DNA of 59,895 bases, from positions 1 through 59,895 of the forward strand of contig CAZMCC010000009.1 of assembly GCA_964564695.1 (NCBI GenBank), written 5' to 3'. Position 1 is the stretch's first letter. Each line of letters starts with the position of its first letter. Shown in pieces: positions 42,295-51,498 of the stretch. The notes beneath the pieces were generated by a model. That model worked only from the letters and a program-made list of their open reading frames with translations, was not told where the DNA came from and searched no databases. This DNA is from CAZMCC01 sp964564695 (GTDB lineage: Bacteria > Planctomycetota > Phycisphaerae > Phycisphaerales > UBA1924). The position numbers were made by a program, and so were the translations under genes.

Positions 42295-44982
42295 TCACCG
42301 CTGCAGCTCACCCATCAGCGGCACCTCGCTCGCCCGCACGCGGGCTTCGAGGAGGCGGAAGTCCAGGGCCTCGTTCGTGCCGTTGGCGTTGAGGTCGAGG
42401 GCGGGGCTGTAGGCCGTGAGCTCGTAGGCGTCGAAGAGGTCGTCGATGGTGACGACGCCGTCGCCGTTGACGTCGCCCGAGCCGATGCTGACGACGACGT
42501 TCTCGATGGTCTGTACCGTCGAGTTGCCGCTCAGCTCGTACGCGACCACGCTCACGCGGTAGGTGCCCGGCGCGAGCTGGAGCGTCCGCCGGAACTCGCG
42601 CCGGTCGTACCACGTCGCGGCGTTCGCGCTGCTCACAAACTCGCGCGGGTCCTGGCCCACCGGCACGTTCACGATTACGTGGACGCGACTCGTAGTTCGG
42701 TCCAGCGCCAGCACCCTGAGGTCGAAGCTCGGGGAGCCGATCGGCCCCGTGGGCTCGATCACGTCGATCGGCGGCGCCACGCGGTCGATGTAGAACGCCC
42801 GGCGGAACTCGTTGTACAAGGCCGCCCCGCCGTCGGCCCGGTGCCGGAACGCGACGACGGACAGGTAGTTCACGCCCTCCTCGAGCCCCGTTGTGTCGAT
42901 CGTCTGCACGTACAGCCCGGTCTCTTCCCCCGACCCGAACAGCGGCTCGTGCACCGTGAGAAACTGCTCGTAGCCCCCGACCACGTTGCCCTCGGGGACG
43001 TCGACCGACCCGTTCTGGTTCGCGTCGATGTACCCGCCGTTGACTCGGAACACCGCGTTGTCGTCCCAGTCGGGGTCCAGCGGGTCGGTCCTGGTCGTCT
43101 GCAGCGCGATGTTCATCGAGGCGCCGGTGATGACGTCCATCGGCGTCAGGCGACGGCGCGACGAATCGACGCTCGGCGGGTCGGCCGCGATCACGGATGC
43201 CACCGGCGAGAGCTGCACTGTTCCCGACGGCGTCGCCGGGCCGTAGATCACGTACCCCTTGTGGTGGGCCACGCCGCTCGAGTTGCGGTTGTTGGGGATC
43301 GTGATCGTGACCTGACGGCTCGCGTTCACGATGAGCAGGTTTGGCACCTGCCCCGACGCGTCCACCGCCGGATCGTCCGCGTTCCCCGTGAGTTCTCGCA
43401 ATCGCGTTCCCGGCGCGAAGCTCGTGGTGACCGTCCGCGTCTGCACGCCGTTGTCGTAGCGGTCGTTCACGCCGACCAGCACGTTGCCGATGAACTGCCC
43501 GCCGCCCAGGCTCGAGCGGCGCTCGAAGATGAGCACGTCCGTCACCGCCCCGGGGTTCAGGATGTTGAACTCTCCCCGCGCATACCCGTTGCTGATCCGC
43601 ACAATTTCCACGAGGTCGTCCGTCGGCGCGCCCAGCGCCGTCGGGTTGCCCTCGCGCGGCCAGAAGCCCCGCTGCGGGAAGAACTCCTCCGCCTCGCGCC
43701 CGTTGTGATAGATGATCGACGCGCCCGGGCGCATCAGCATGTATGCGTGCTGGCCCAGCCCGTACATCTCGGGCCCGGGGATCGGCGGGTTGCTCCCGCC
43801 GTTGCCCGCCGAGCCGTTGTCGTGGCTGTACATGTGCATCACGCCCTGCGACCCGTCGTTCTGCCCGTTGTCGTTGGTGTCGAAGTGCGAGTTGAGCACG
43901 TTCTGCCACGACCCGAAGCCCTGGGACGAGCGGATGTCGCGGAGCTGCCCGGCGCCGTTGAGGTCCAGCGCATCGCGGTACCCGAAGCCGTCCTTGCGGG
44001 TGTACGTCTGCATGAAGCTGTTGCTGTCCACCACTTCGACAAACGAGTACGGCGTGACCACCGTGCCCGCAGGCGTCACGCGCCGGTGGTACACCGACGA
44101 GTCCCACAGGTTGTTCCAGAACCACTGCGGGATGTGCTTGGCCGCGTCGAGCCGGAACCCGTCGACCTTCTGCACGTCGAGCATCCACTGCGTCCAGCGG
44201 ATCAGCAACCCCGCGGCGTTGTCCGTCACCGGATCGCCCGCCATCGGGTCCGCCGTGTTGTACGGATAGATCGTCCACGCCTGCCCGGTCGCGGGGTTTG
44301 TGAACTGCAGCGGCGCCAGCGCGGTGTCGGGATAGAACCGCCGGTTGTTCGCGTCGGGCCGGTTGCGGATCGTCCCCGGAGGGATGTTCAGCGGGTTCGC
44401 CTCGATCGGGTGCCGGATGTAGAACAGGTCCTCCGCCTGGTCGATGTCGATGAGCCCGACGAGGTCGCCCTCCCACAGGTCATAGTTCGGCCCGCCCGGG
44501 TTCTCCGATTGCTCCCCCGCGTTGTGGAAGTCGCCCCAGAAGTCGCCGGGCAACCCGAGCACGAACCCCGGCCACCCGCCCGCGTTGATGAACCCCTGGT
44601 CGCTCGTGCGGCCGGAGTTGTGGTTCATGATCCCTTCGACGTACACCAGCCCCGCGGCCCGGTGGAACTCGCGGACCATCTCGGCGAAGTCACCCTCTGT
44701 GCCGTAGAGCGTCGGCGACCCGGGCTTGCCCAGGTCAAAGCGGTCAAAGCAGTCGTACCCCGGGCTGGAGGGGTCGCTGGCCCGCGACGGCGAGGGCAGC
44801 CACGTCGAGTCATACCCCGCGACGTAGAAGTCCGGCATCCGATACTCGATCGTCCGCCAGCTCGTCTCGAACCATTCGAGCACGGCCGGGTTGTCGTCGG
44901 CACTCGCCGCGCCGGAAACCCCAAGCGCAAGCCCGCACGCGGCCAGCATGAGCGAGCGGTGACGACCACGAGCGTGGGGCAA
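42295..44982 (-). CDS. Secreted GH13 alpha-amylase with C-terminal dockerin-like module
   Basis: A TTG at 44982 is preceded by AAAGGAG at six bases and leads to a signal peptide (LMLAACGLALGVSGAASA), which decides the start. The 895-residue protein has a catalytic barrel with EGIMNHNSG, nucleophile Asp279 in VDGFRLDAAKH, acid/base Glu316 in SFVEVVDSN and Asp388 in MYSHDNG, so it should hydrolyse starch-like alpha-glucans. From about residue 540 several beta-sandwich parts follow, and the end holds a calcium-loop segment GDVNGDGVVTIDDLFDAYEL with a degenerate second one (DLNANGTNEALDFRLLEAR). Probably a large surface-attached amylase, complementing the smaller exported enzyme at 26654. Confidence 0.87.
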   Translation of the reverse strand: MPHARGRHRSLMLAACGLALGVSGAASADDNPAVLEWFETSWRTIEYRMPDFYVAGYDSTWLPSPSRASDPSSPGYDCFDRFDLGKPGSPTLYGTEGDFAEMVREFHRAAGLVYVEGIMNHNSGRTSDQGFINAGGWPGFVLGLPGDFWGDFHNAGEQSENPGGPNYDLWEGDLVGLIDIDQAEDLFYIRHPIEANPLNIPPGTIRNRPDANNRRFYPDTALAPLQFTNPATGQAWTIYPYNTADPMAGDPVTDNAAGLLIRWTQWMLDVQKVDGFRLDAAKHIPQWFWNNLWDSSVYHRRVTPAGTVVTPYSFVEVVDSNSFMQTYTRKDGFGYRDALDLNGAGQLRDIRSSQGFGSWQNVLNSHFDTNDNGQNDGSQGVMHMYSHDNGSAGNGGSNPPIPGPEMYGLGQHAYMLMRPGASIIYHNGREAEEFFPQRGFWPREGNPTALGAPTDDLVEIVRISNGYARGEFNILNPGAVTDVLIFERRSSLGGGQFIGNVLVGVNDRYDNGVQTRTVTTSFAPGTRLRELTGNADDPAVDASGQVPNLLIVNASRQVTITIPNNRNSSGVAHHKGYVIYGPATPSGTVQLSPVASVIAADPPSVDSSRRRLTPMDVITGASMNIALQTTRTDPLDPDWDDNAVFRVNGGYIDANQNGSVDVPEGNVVGGYEQFLTVHEPLFGSGEETGLYVQTIDTTGLEEGVNYLSVVAFRHRADGGAALYNEFRRAFYIDRVAPPIDVIEPTGPIGSPSFDLRVLALDRTTSRVHVIVNVPVGQDPREFVSSANAATWYDRREFRRTLQLAPGTYRVSVVAYELSGNSTVQTIENVVVSIGSGDVNGDGVVTIDDLFDAYELTAYSPALDLNANGTNEALDFRLLEARVRASEVPLMGELQR

Positions 44983-45024
44983 TCGAAACTCCTTTACCCA
45001 GGTTCGCGCGGAGCGGGGGGGTGG

Positions 45025-45054
45025 CATGCTCAAGCCGCCTTGGGCTTGAGCATG
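45025..45054. repeat. catgctcaagcc hairpin upstream of the secreted amylase
   Basis: A 12-bp stem catgctcaagcc / ggcttgagcatg around loop gccttg (complement caaggc), with the left foot ggtgg and a run of seven G before it. It lies about 40 bases upstream of the amylase TTG start, in the region expected for its 5' leader or promoter. Confidence 0.8.
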
Positions 45055-45151
45055 TCCCGGAACATACAGAATACGGCCGGAACGCACACGTACCACCCCC
45101 AAGCCCGGGAACCTCCGAGATTGGCGCAAACCCCGGGTCACCCCGCCGCAT

Positions 45152-46309
45152 TCACCGTTTTGCCACCGGCGATTCCCCCTGCACGATCGGCCCGCGCGAC
45201 CCCGTCGCCGCCACCTGCTGAATGAAGGCCCGATAGGGCGCTTCCAGCTTCTGGGGGTCGCCGAAGTACGTCATGAACACCGCCGGGCCGCGTCGCGACA
45301 GCACCGCCGCCCGGGCCGCTCGGGGGCCGAGCGTTCCGGTGACCCGGTCGACGAGGTTGCCGCGGGCCGCGTCCGAGAGCACGCGCTCGAGCTGGGCGCG
45401 GTGTTTCCCCTCGTCGCCCTCGGCGAGGAAGTGCATCAGGGCCCACAGCTGGGCGTAGTACGTCAGGGCCGTCTCGTCGCTCCCGCCGATCAAGGTCTGC
45501 GGCACCTCATCAAGCAACATCTGCAATGGCAGCAGCCGACCGGCCGCCGCGGCGTCGCGGAGTTGGTCGAAGCGTTCGAGGTTCGACCACGGGAGGAACA
45601 CGGCCGTCGCCCCGGCGTCGTTCGCGGGGCCGCGCCAGCGGTGGCCCTCCATGTACGTCGCGACGCCCTCCTCGAGCCACACGGGCAGCGGCTGGGCGAA
45701 CGTCGCCTGCGTGTACTGGTGCCACCCCTCGTGGGCGGCGACGCTGAGCGTGTTGGCCGCCCCGATGTCGAAGAGCACCGCCCGCGACGCGAAGGCGTAC
45801 CCGCCCTGGCCGATCTCCAGATACGGCCCGGCGCTCTCGCCCAGGAGCTGACGGGTGAGGCGCTCCCAGCTCGAGCGGTTGTCGAGGATGTACGTGTCGA
45901 GCGTCCCCTGCGGCGGTTCGGGCAGCGGCAGCAGCGGATCGGCGAGGGCGGTGCGGTAGTGCTCGAGCGACGTCTCGAGGAACGCGGGCACGCGCCCGAG
46001 GATGAGCGGGCTGGTCTCGGTCGTGTAGATCAGGAAGTGGCGTGTGCGGATCTTCTCACCCGGGCGATCGGCGTAGGACCAGTGCTCGCGCGAGATGATC
46101 GCGGACTCGGGGCGTGCGGCGACGACTGTCGGCGCGGGGGCGGCTCTGGGCTTCGATGCGCAGCCGGGGAGGAGGAGACTCACCGCAGAGGCGCAGAGAG
46201 CGCAAAGGAAGGCAGGTTCACCACGGAGAACACGGAGACCACGGAGTGAAGCAGGAGATTTGGGATGAACGGACAACGTCACTGTGCCTTCACTCCAATT
46301 CCTCTGCAT
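45152..46309 (-). CDS. Putative gluzincin-like metallopeptidase lipoprotein
   Basis: The ATG at 46309 is the first in frame, but GTG or TTG codons about ten codons later are equally possible. The lipobox is LLLPGC at residues about 47-52, so the exported protein would be lipid-anchored. The zinc motif is AAHEGWHQYTQ with HEGWH at residues 193-197, followed at the usual distance by WLEEGVATYMEG, the glutamate motif of gluzincin peptidases (DUF1570/peptidase MA-like). The active-site Glu194 is present. The first 45 residues, including the hydrophobic core, are encoded by the repeat block 46180-46341, so export signal and repeat coincide. Peptidase activity is inferred. Confidence 0.72.
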   Translation of the reverse strand: MQRNWSEGTVTLSVHPKSPASLRGLRVLRGEPAFLCALCASAVSLLLPGCASKPRAAPAPTVVAARPESAIISREHWSYADRPGEKIRTRHFLIYTTETSPLILGRVPAFLETSLEHYRTALADPLLPLPEPPQGTLDTYILDNRSSWERLTRQLLGESAGPYLEIGQGGYAFASRAVLFDIGAANTLSVAAHEGWHQYTQATFAQPLPVWLEEGVATYMEGHRWRGPANDAGATAVFLPWSNLERFDQLRDAAAAGRLLPLQMLLDEVPQTLIGGSDETALTYYAQLWALMHFLAEGDEGKHRAQLERVLSDAARGNLVDRVTGTLGPRAARAAVLSRRGPAVFMTYFGDPQKLEAPYRAFIQQVAATGSRGPIVQGESPVAKR

Positions 46310-46341
46310 TTCTCCGCGTCCTCCGTGCTCTCCGTGGTGAA
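46180..46341. repeat. gcagaggcgcagag / cacggagaacacggag repeat block
   Basis: The units tcaccgcagaggcgcagaga (46180-46199) and ttcaccacggagaacacgga (46217-46236) on one side face cctctgcatttctccgcgtc (46301-46320) and ctccgtgctctccgtggtga (46321-46340) on the other. It lies between valS (stop 46347) and the body of the gluzincin-like lipoprotein gene and supplies the start of the latter. Confidence 0.75.
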
Positions 46342-46346
46342 TGTCT

Positions 46347-49300
46347 TCATCCCCCGACCGCCCCCAGCGACGCGTTCACCGCCGCGAGTTCCTGCTGTTC
46401 CTTGGCGAGCTTGCTCTTGGTCTCCTCGACGAGCTTGGCCGGGGCCTTGTCGGTGTAGCCGGAGCTTTCGAGGCGCTTGGTCATGGCCGTGATGGACTTC
46501 TCGAGGTCGGCCTTGCGGCGGGTGAGGCGTTCGCGTTCCGCGCCGGCGTCCACGGCGTCGGCGAGGTTGGACAGATGCAACTCGACGCCCTCGAACCGCA
46601 GCGCGACCGACGGGGTGCCCGATGCCGGTGGGGCCGTGTCGATGGCCTCGATGCCGCCGAGCGTCTGCACGAGCGCGATGTCGGAGCCGAGCTTGGTCAG
46701 CAAACCGGCCGCGGCGCCGCCCCCCCCACCCGGCATGTGCAGGCGGATCTTCCGCTTGGGGACCACGTCGTGCTGCGACCGCACCTCGCGGACCGCGGTC
46801 ACGAGCCCGCGCATCAGCTCGAACTGCGCCTCCGCCGCCGGATCGCGCAGCGAGGCGTCGGCCTTGGGCCAGGCGGTTGTGCAGAGCAGGTCGCGCTGAG
46901 GGGGCGGCAGGTGCAACCCCGCGACGTTGCGGGCAGGCAGCGTGCGAAGCTGCTCGTAGATCACCTCGGTCACAAACGGCATCACCGGGTGCAGCAAACG
47001 CAGAATCGCGTCGAGCGTCTGGCGCAGCACGGCCCGCTGGGCGGCGTCACCAGCCACCGTCGGCTTGATCGCCTCAAGGTACCAGTCACAGAAGTCGCGC
47101 CACAACAGGTCATACACGGCCTGCGAATACCCCGCGAAGTCGTACTCGCGCAGGCACCGGTTGACCTCGTCGATCGCGGCCGCGAGGCGCGAGAGGAGCC
47201 AGCGGTCGGGGAGGGACAGCTCCGGGTGCCCCGACCGTGCTTTGACGGTCGGGTCTTCCCCCGCGTTCCCCAACATCCCCATCGCGAACCGCGCCGCGTT
47301 CCACAACTTGTTCGCGAAGTTCCGCCCGAGGTCGAACTTCGGCGAGGTGTTCTTCCCGGTGACGCTGTCGCGCGACACGGGGAGGCGGACGTCCTGCGTG
47401 TGCGTGCTGAGCCCGCACATGGTGAAGCGCAGGGCGTCGGCGCCGTGGGACGAGATGATGTCGAGCGGGTCCACGCCGTTGCCGGCGGACTTGCTCATGC
47501 GTTTCCCGTCGCCGTCCTGCACGACGGCGTGGATGAAGACGTTGTGGAAGGGGACCTGGCCGGGAGCGGTGGGGGAGGAGGGGGGGTTGGCGGGTTGGCC
47601 GTTGCCGGTGAAGTAGCGGTTGAACATCACCATGCGGGAGACCCACAGGGTGATGATCTCGCGGGCCGTGGAGAGCACGGTCGACGGGTTGAACGCCTCG
47701 AGCATGCCCTTGGACTCGGGGAATTTCGACGGGTCGGGCCAGCCGAGCGTCGAGAGGGGCCAGAGGCCGGAGCTGAACCAGGTGTCGAGGACGTCGGCAT
47801 CACGCGACGCGCCCCACTTGGTCAAGTACTCCGTGATGTCGGCATCGTCCACATCTCGCACACAGATGGTGTAATTCTCTTCGCCCTCCGCGCGGTTGCC
47901 GCTAGCGCCGAGGCACAACCGCCCTTCACGCTCCCATTCGCTGATCTTGCTGTTGTACTCCAAATACCGCGCCTTGTCCGCCTCTGTGTCAAATGGGAAA
48001 CGGGGAATGAACCACACCGGAATCCGATGTCCCCACCAAAGCTGCCGCGAGATGCACCAATCCCGAATGTTGTTGTGCCAGTTTTCGTACGTCTTCGCGT
48101 ACCGCGCCGGTTGAAACCGCAGATGCGCATCCTCCGCCTTCGCTCCTCCCTTTGTGCCTTCGTGCCGTTGTCCCTTTGTGCCTTCCCGCTGCTCAGCGAC
48201 AAGCGAGTCGTTCGCCCACCCCCGCATCCGCTCATCCGTCACCTTCACATACCACTGATCGCTCATATACGGCTCGATCACCGCCTTCGACCGATCGCTG
48301 AACGTCAGGTTCTGCCGGTACGGGCGCGTCCCCTCCAGCAGCCCGCGCGTCTCGAACTCCTTCACCACGAGCTTCCGCGCCTCGGCCATCGTCTTGCCGA
48401 CGAAGATGTGCGCATCGCCGATGTCGCCCCACCCGTGCTTGTCGCTCACGCGCCCGTCGGGCGACATCATGTTGACGAGCCCAGTCCCGGCCGAATTCGC
48501 GTCGATCGCCGCCTTGTTCCGCGTGTAGAGCTCGTTGTCGTTCTGATCGTGCGCGGGGGTCACCTTGAGGAAGCCCGTCGCGAACTCCGCCTTCGGGTCC
48601 GCGGCCTCCTCCTCCGTGCGCGCCATCGCCTTCGGCAGCACTACGTACCCGTCTTCCACGATCGGGATCACGCGGCCCACAAGAGGCAGCCGCACGTGCA
48701 GCCCGCGCAGGGCGCCCGCCCGCGGATCGTGCGGGCTTACCGCCACGGCCGTGTCGCCGAGGTAGGTTTCCGGGCGCGTCGTCGCGACTGTGAGCCACGC
48801 CGCGTCATCGCCCGGCTGATCGCTTGCTCCCGGATAGCGCAGGCGCGCCAGCTCGCCCCAGGTCACCGGCACACACGCATCGCCCCCGCCCGCCTGCTTC
48901 CGCACCAGCGGATACCGCAGGTAGTAAAACGCCGCGTCGATCTCCTCGTCGTAACACTCATCATCCGCCACGGCCGTCTGCAGCGCCGGATCCCAGTTCA
49001 CCAGCCGCTTGCCACGGTAGATGAGCCCGTCGCGGAACAGCCGGAAGAACGCCTCGCGCACGGCCGCCGCACACTGCTCGTCCATCGTGAACCGCTGACG
49101 CGCGTAGTCGCACGAGCACCCCATCGCCTTGAGCTGCCCGGTGATGGTCGCCTCGTACTCGTCCTTCCAGGTCTGGACCTGTTCCACGAACGCTTCGCGC
49201 GTCATCGCCTGCTTGAGCGGGCCCTTGAGCTTGCCTTCCTTGCGGAGCCGCTTCTCGACCACGGCCTGCGTGGCGATCCCCGCGTGGTCCGTCCCCGGCA

Positions 49301-49616
49301 TCCACAGCGCCTCGAACCCCTGCATCCGGTGCGCCCGCGTCAGGATGTCCTGCAGCGTGTTGTTCAGCGCGTGACCCAGGTGCAGCGCACCCGTCACGTT
49401 CGGCGGCGGGATGAAGATGCAGAACGGCTTGCGCTCCCCGCTCAGCACCCGCGCCGGGTCCGCGTGGAACGCCCCGGCTCCGTCCCACTTCGCCAGCACC
49501 CGCGCCTCGTGCTCGACCGGGCGGTACTGCTTGGGCATGGCCTCAACCACGCCGGCACCGGGGGCGTTGGAGGGAGTTAAGGGGGCGGTGGGGATGGGGG
49601 TGGGGGGGGTAGACAT
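46347..49616 (-). CDS. valS: Valine-tRNA ligase
   Basis: The 1089-residue class I synthetase charges tRNA-Val. The HIGH-type motif appears as PPPNVTGALHLGHALNN, the KMSKS motif as GKRMSKSAGNGVDP, and the editing domain contains TTRPETYLGDTAVAV. The ATG at 49616 yields a Thr/Pro-rich leader of about 25 residues before MPKQYRPVEHE, which may be the real start. The coiled-coil arm at the C-terminus is present (LTRRKADLEKSITAMTKRLE). Near residue 480 a polar stretch EQREGTKGQRHEGTKGGAKA interrupts the fold just before ARYAKTYENWHNNIRDWC; its DNA (48140-48192) is a simple repeat rather than ordinary valS sequence. Confidence 0.97.
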   Translation of the reverse strand: MSTPPTPIPTAPLTPSNAPGAGVVEAMPKQYRPVEHEARVLAKWDGAGAFHADPARVLSGERKPFCIFIPPPNVTGALHLGHALNNTLQDILTRAHRMQGFEALWMPGTDHAGIATQAVVEKRLRKEGKLKGPLKQAMTREAFVEQVQTWKDEYEATITGQLKAMGCSCDYARQRFTMDEQCAAAVREAFFRLFRDGLIYRGKRLVNWDPALQTAVADDECYDEEIDAAFYYLRYPLVRKQAGGGDACVPVTWGELARLRYPGASDQPGDDAAWLTVATTRPETYLGDTAVAVSPHDPRAGALRGLHVRLPLVGRVIPIVEDGYVVLPKAMARTEEEAADPKAEFATGFLKVTPAHDQNDNELYTRNKAAIDANSAGTGLVNMMSPDGRVSDKHGWGDIGDAHIFVGKTMAEARKLVVKEFETRGLLEGTRPYRQNLTFSDRSKAVIEPYMSDQWYVKVTDERMRGWANDSLVAEQREGTKGQRHEGTKGGAKAEDAHLRFQPARYAKTYENWHNNIRDWCISRQLWWGHRIPVWFIPRFPFDTEADKARYLEYNSKISEWEREGRLCLGASGNRAEGEENYTICVRDVDDADITEYLTKWGASRDADVLDTWFSSGLWPLSTLGWPDPSKFPESKGMLEAFNPSTVLSTAREIITLWVSRMVMFNRYFTGNGQPANPPSSPTAPGQVPFHNVFIHAVVQDGDGKRMSKSAGNGVDPLDIISSHGADALRFTMCGLSTHTQDVRLPVSRDSVTGKNTSPKFDLGRNFANKLWNAARFAMGMLGNAGEDPTVKARSGHPELSLPDRWLLSRLAAAIDEVNRCLREYDFAGYSQAVYDLLWRDFCDWYLEAIKPTVAGDAAQRAVLRQTLDAILRLLHPVMPFVTEVIYEQLRTLPARNVAGLHLPPPQRDLLCTTAWPKADASLRDPAAEAQFELMRGLVTAVREVRSQHDVVPKRKIRLHMPGGGGGAAAGLLTKLGSDIALVQTLGGIEAIDTAPPASGTPSVALRFEGVELHLSNLADAVDAGAERERLTRRKADLEKSITAMTKRLESSGYTDKAPAKLVEETKSKLAKEQQELAAVNASLGAVGG
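48140..48192. repeat. cctttgtgccttcgtgcc-type repeat inside valS
   Basis: Units close to ccttygtgcc are repeated (cctttgtgccttcgtgcc, gttgtccctttgtgccttcc). In valS they encode a hydrophilic insertion rich in Glu, Gly, Thr, Lys and Arg, and the frame is kept. The same kind of phrase is found between genes in other bacteria; inside an essential synthetase it is unusual. Confidence 0.7.
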
Positions 49617-49734
49617 AGTGGTTACGGCCAGACTTGCGCAGGAACCGCGGCCTTCGCGCGGGGGAAAGTCTAGTGTGGGTGCCTCACCGCACGGCGTGCG
49701 ACCGCCCTGCCCCGTGCGACCGAGAATACAGGGC

Positions 49735-50922
49735 ATGACCAGCGCGACCCCGCCGACCCTCCCGACCTCCGCGACCCCTCCGACCCCCCCGATGACCGGC
49801 TCCAACGGACAACCTGCTGCTACCCCTGGCTCCGGTGACTCCGGCCGCCGCCGTCTTGGCATCGCCCTGGCCGCCCTCGTCTTCCTCGGCGGCGCCGGAA
49901 TCGGCGGGCTCATCATCGCCCGCGTCGGCGCCACCACCGGCGCCGGCTCCCACACCCCCAAGGCCCCGGAGCAGACAACCGTGCGCCCGGCCGTCCCGCC
50001 GTCCGCTCCCGCGGGCGCGACAACCGCCGCCGCCCCCTCGGGCGCCGCGCCCACCGCCGCCGGCACCCCCGCCCAGATCCTCGAGGCCGCCCAGAAGCTG
50101 CTCACCGAGCGTCGGTACGACCCCGCCCGCGGCATTCTCGAGCGGGCCATCGAGACCCACCCCGCCGACCAATCCCTCCGCCTCGCCCTCGCCGAGTCCC
50201 TGCTCGGCCTGGGCGAGCACGCGAAGGCCTACGAGCAGTACCGCGCCGCCATCGCCCTCGGCGGCACAAGCGTCCCCGCCAAGCTCCACATGGAAGCCGG
50301 CACCGTCGCGAACACCGCCGGCCTCGTCGACGAGGCCGAGGAGCACTACTCCGCCGCCCAGCTCGCCGACCCGGCCGACCCGAAGATCCCGCTCTACCTC
50401 GCGATGATCCAGCTCAAGCGGAACAACGACGACGGCGCCGCCGCGAGCCTGGTGCGGGCCGTCACGCTCAACCCCGACCTCGCCGAGGGCTGGGGCACGC
50501 TGGGCGAGCTCTATCTCAAGCAGGGCAAGACCGACCTCGCGCTCCAGCAGATCGAGAAGGCCCGGCGCCTCGCCCCGACGACGGCGAGATGGGTCCTCGC
50601 CGAGGCCCGCGCCCGCAAACGCAACGCTGATCCCGCGACCGCCGTGAAACTCCTGTCGGCCCTCAGCGAGCCCGACGCCTCGAGCGTTCCGGTGCTCCGC
50701 ACGCTGGCCGAGTGCCACTCGATGCTGGGCGACAAGGCAAAGGCCGCCGAGGTCGTGACCGCCGCGGCGGACAAGAAGCCGGCGGATGTCGAGCTCAACT
50801 TCGAAGCCGCGGTGTGGCTTACCCGCGCCGGCGATGAAGCCCGCGCCAAGGAATACGCCCGGCGCGCCGCCGACCGCGGCTACGAGCCGGCGAAGAAGTT
50901 ATTGGCGGGCGGCGGCGAATAA
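49735..50922 (+). CDS. Membrane-anchored TPR protein
   Basis: The ATG at 49735 gives 395 residues: a Thr/Pro-rich cytoplasmic tail, one membrane helix (LGIALAALVFLGGAGIGGLI), a Pro/Ala-rich linker of about 50 residues, and then at least six TPR-like helical pairs from residue 115 on, for example AQKLLTERRYDPARGILERA, ALAESLLGLGEHAKAYEQYR and GWGTLGELYLKQGKTDLALQ. Such proteins act as scaffolds for complexes outside the inner membrane. No partner can be named. It is divergent from valS. The stop codon is the first part of a paired-arm repeat. Confidence 0.82.
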   Translation: MTSATPPTLPTSATPPTPPMTGSNGQPAATPGSGDSGRRRLGIALAALVFLGGAGIGGLIIARVGATTGAGSHTPKAPEQTTVRPAVPPSAPAGATTAAAPSGAAPTAAGTPAQILEAAQKLLTERRYDPARGILERAIETHPADQSLRLALAESLLGLGEHAKAYEQYRAAIALGGTSVPAKLHMEAGTVANTAGLVDEAEEHYSAAQLADPADPKIPLYLAMIQLKRNNDDGAAASLVRAVTLNPDLAEGWGTLGELYLKQGKTDLALQQIEKARRLAPTTARWVLAEARARKRNADPATAVKLLSALSEPDASSVPVLRTLAECHSMLGDKAKAAEVVTAAADKKPADVELNFEAAVWLTRAGDEARAKEYARRAADRGYEPAKKLLAGGGE

Positions 50923-51024
50923 GAGCCCGGAGCGGCAGCGACGGGCCACGGTTGCTCCCGTATTGGCTTGCTCATCGGAAATACGGCTGCCGCCGTGGCC
51001 CGTCGCTCCCGCTCCGGGCTCTTA
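50921..51024. repeat. Paired-arm repeat between TPR and Fur-family genes
   Basis: Left arm aagagcccggagcggcagcg (continuing acgggccacgg) and right arm cgtggcccgtcgctcccgct (continuing ccgggctctt) are nearly perfect inverted copies, 41 bases apart. The left arm starts within the TPR stop codon and the right arm ends 10 bases before the Fur-family start, so almost the whole gap is repeat. Confidence 0.85.
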
Positions 51025-51034
51025 TCATCCCCGG

Positions 51035-51409
51035 TTGGAACGCGACACCCGCCAGCGCAAGGCCATCCGCCAGTCCATCGAGGACGCCGCGCGCCCGCTG
51101 AGCCCGCAGGAAATCCTCGAGTTCGCGCAGGCGGCCGTCCCCGGCCTGGGCATGGCCACCGTCTACCGCTCCATCAAGGGCCTCGTTGAGGAAGGCTGGC
51201 TCCGCGCCGTCGAGCTCCCCGGGCGCCCGCCCGCGTACGAGGTCGCCGGCAAGGAGCACCACCACCACTTCCACTGCCGCAAGTGCGGGCGCGTCTTCGA
51301 GGTGGAGGGCTGCCCCGGCAACCTCAAGAAGCTCGCGCCTCCAGGGTTCGTCGTCGAGGAGCACGAGGTGGTGCTGTATGGGTTGTGCGATCGGTGCAAG
51401 GCGGCGTGA
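51035..51409 (+). CDS. Fur-family transcriptional regulator
   Basis: The TTG at 51035 is the only start compatible with the domain. The 124-residue protein has a winged helix (PLSPQEILEFAQAAVPGLGM, ATVYRSIKGLVEEGWL) and a metal-binding dimer domain with HHHHFHCRKCGRVFEVEGC and a second pair CDRC near the end; the CxxC pairs form the structural zinc site. The protein is short at the C-terminus compared with Fur. It could sense iron, zinc, manganese or peroxide (PerR-like); the sequence does not decide. No Shine-Dalgarno or operator is seen, since its upstream region is a repeat. Confidence 0.88.
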   Translation: MERDTRQRKAIRQSIEDAARPLSPQEILEFAQAAVPGLGMATVYRSIKGLVEEGWLRAVELPGRPPAYEVAGKEHHHHFHCRKCGRVFEVEGCPGNLKKLAPPGFVVEEHEVVLYGLCDRCKAA

Positions 51410-51425
51410 GCGGTGCTCAAATGGC

Positions 51426-51498
51426 AAGTGAGCAAATAGGCAAAGGGCAAATGCGGAGGGATCGAATTTGCCCTTTGCCTATTTGCCCTTTGCCCATT
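51426..51498. repeat. gcaaagggcaaat-type repeat pair
   Basis: agtgagcaaataggcaaagg (continuing gcaaatg) is mirrored by atttgccctttgcctatttg (continuing ccctttgcccattt). It lies between the convergent Fur-family and beta-CASP genes and may act as a two-way terminator. A one-sided copy (aaagggcaaatcagcaaagg) occurs at 59492-59511. Confidence 0.75.

Noticed and set aside
42088..45225. Plus-strand open frame of more than 1000 codons opposite the secreted amylase
   Set aside because: Shadow of a gene with complete catalytic motifs, signal peptide and Shine-Dalgarno sequence on the other strand; the frame begins within a repeat.
46341..49580. Plus-strand open frame of more than 1000 codons opposite valS
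   Set aside because: Antisense to an unmistakable valyl-tRNA synthetase; no start signal or conserved motif.
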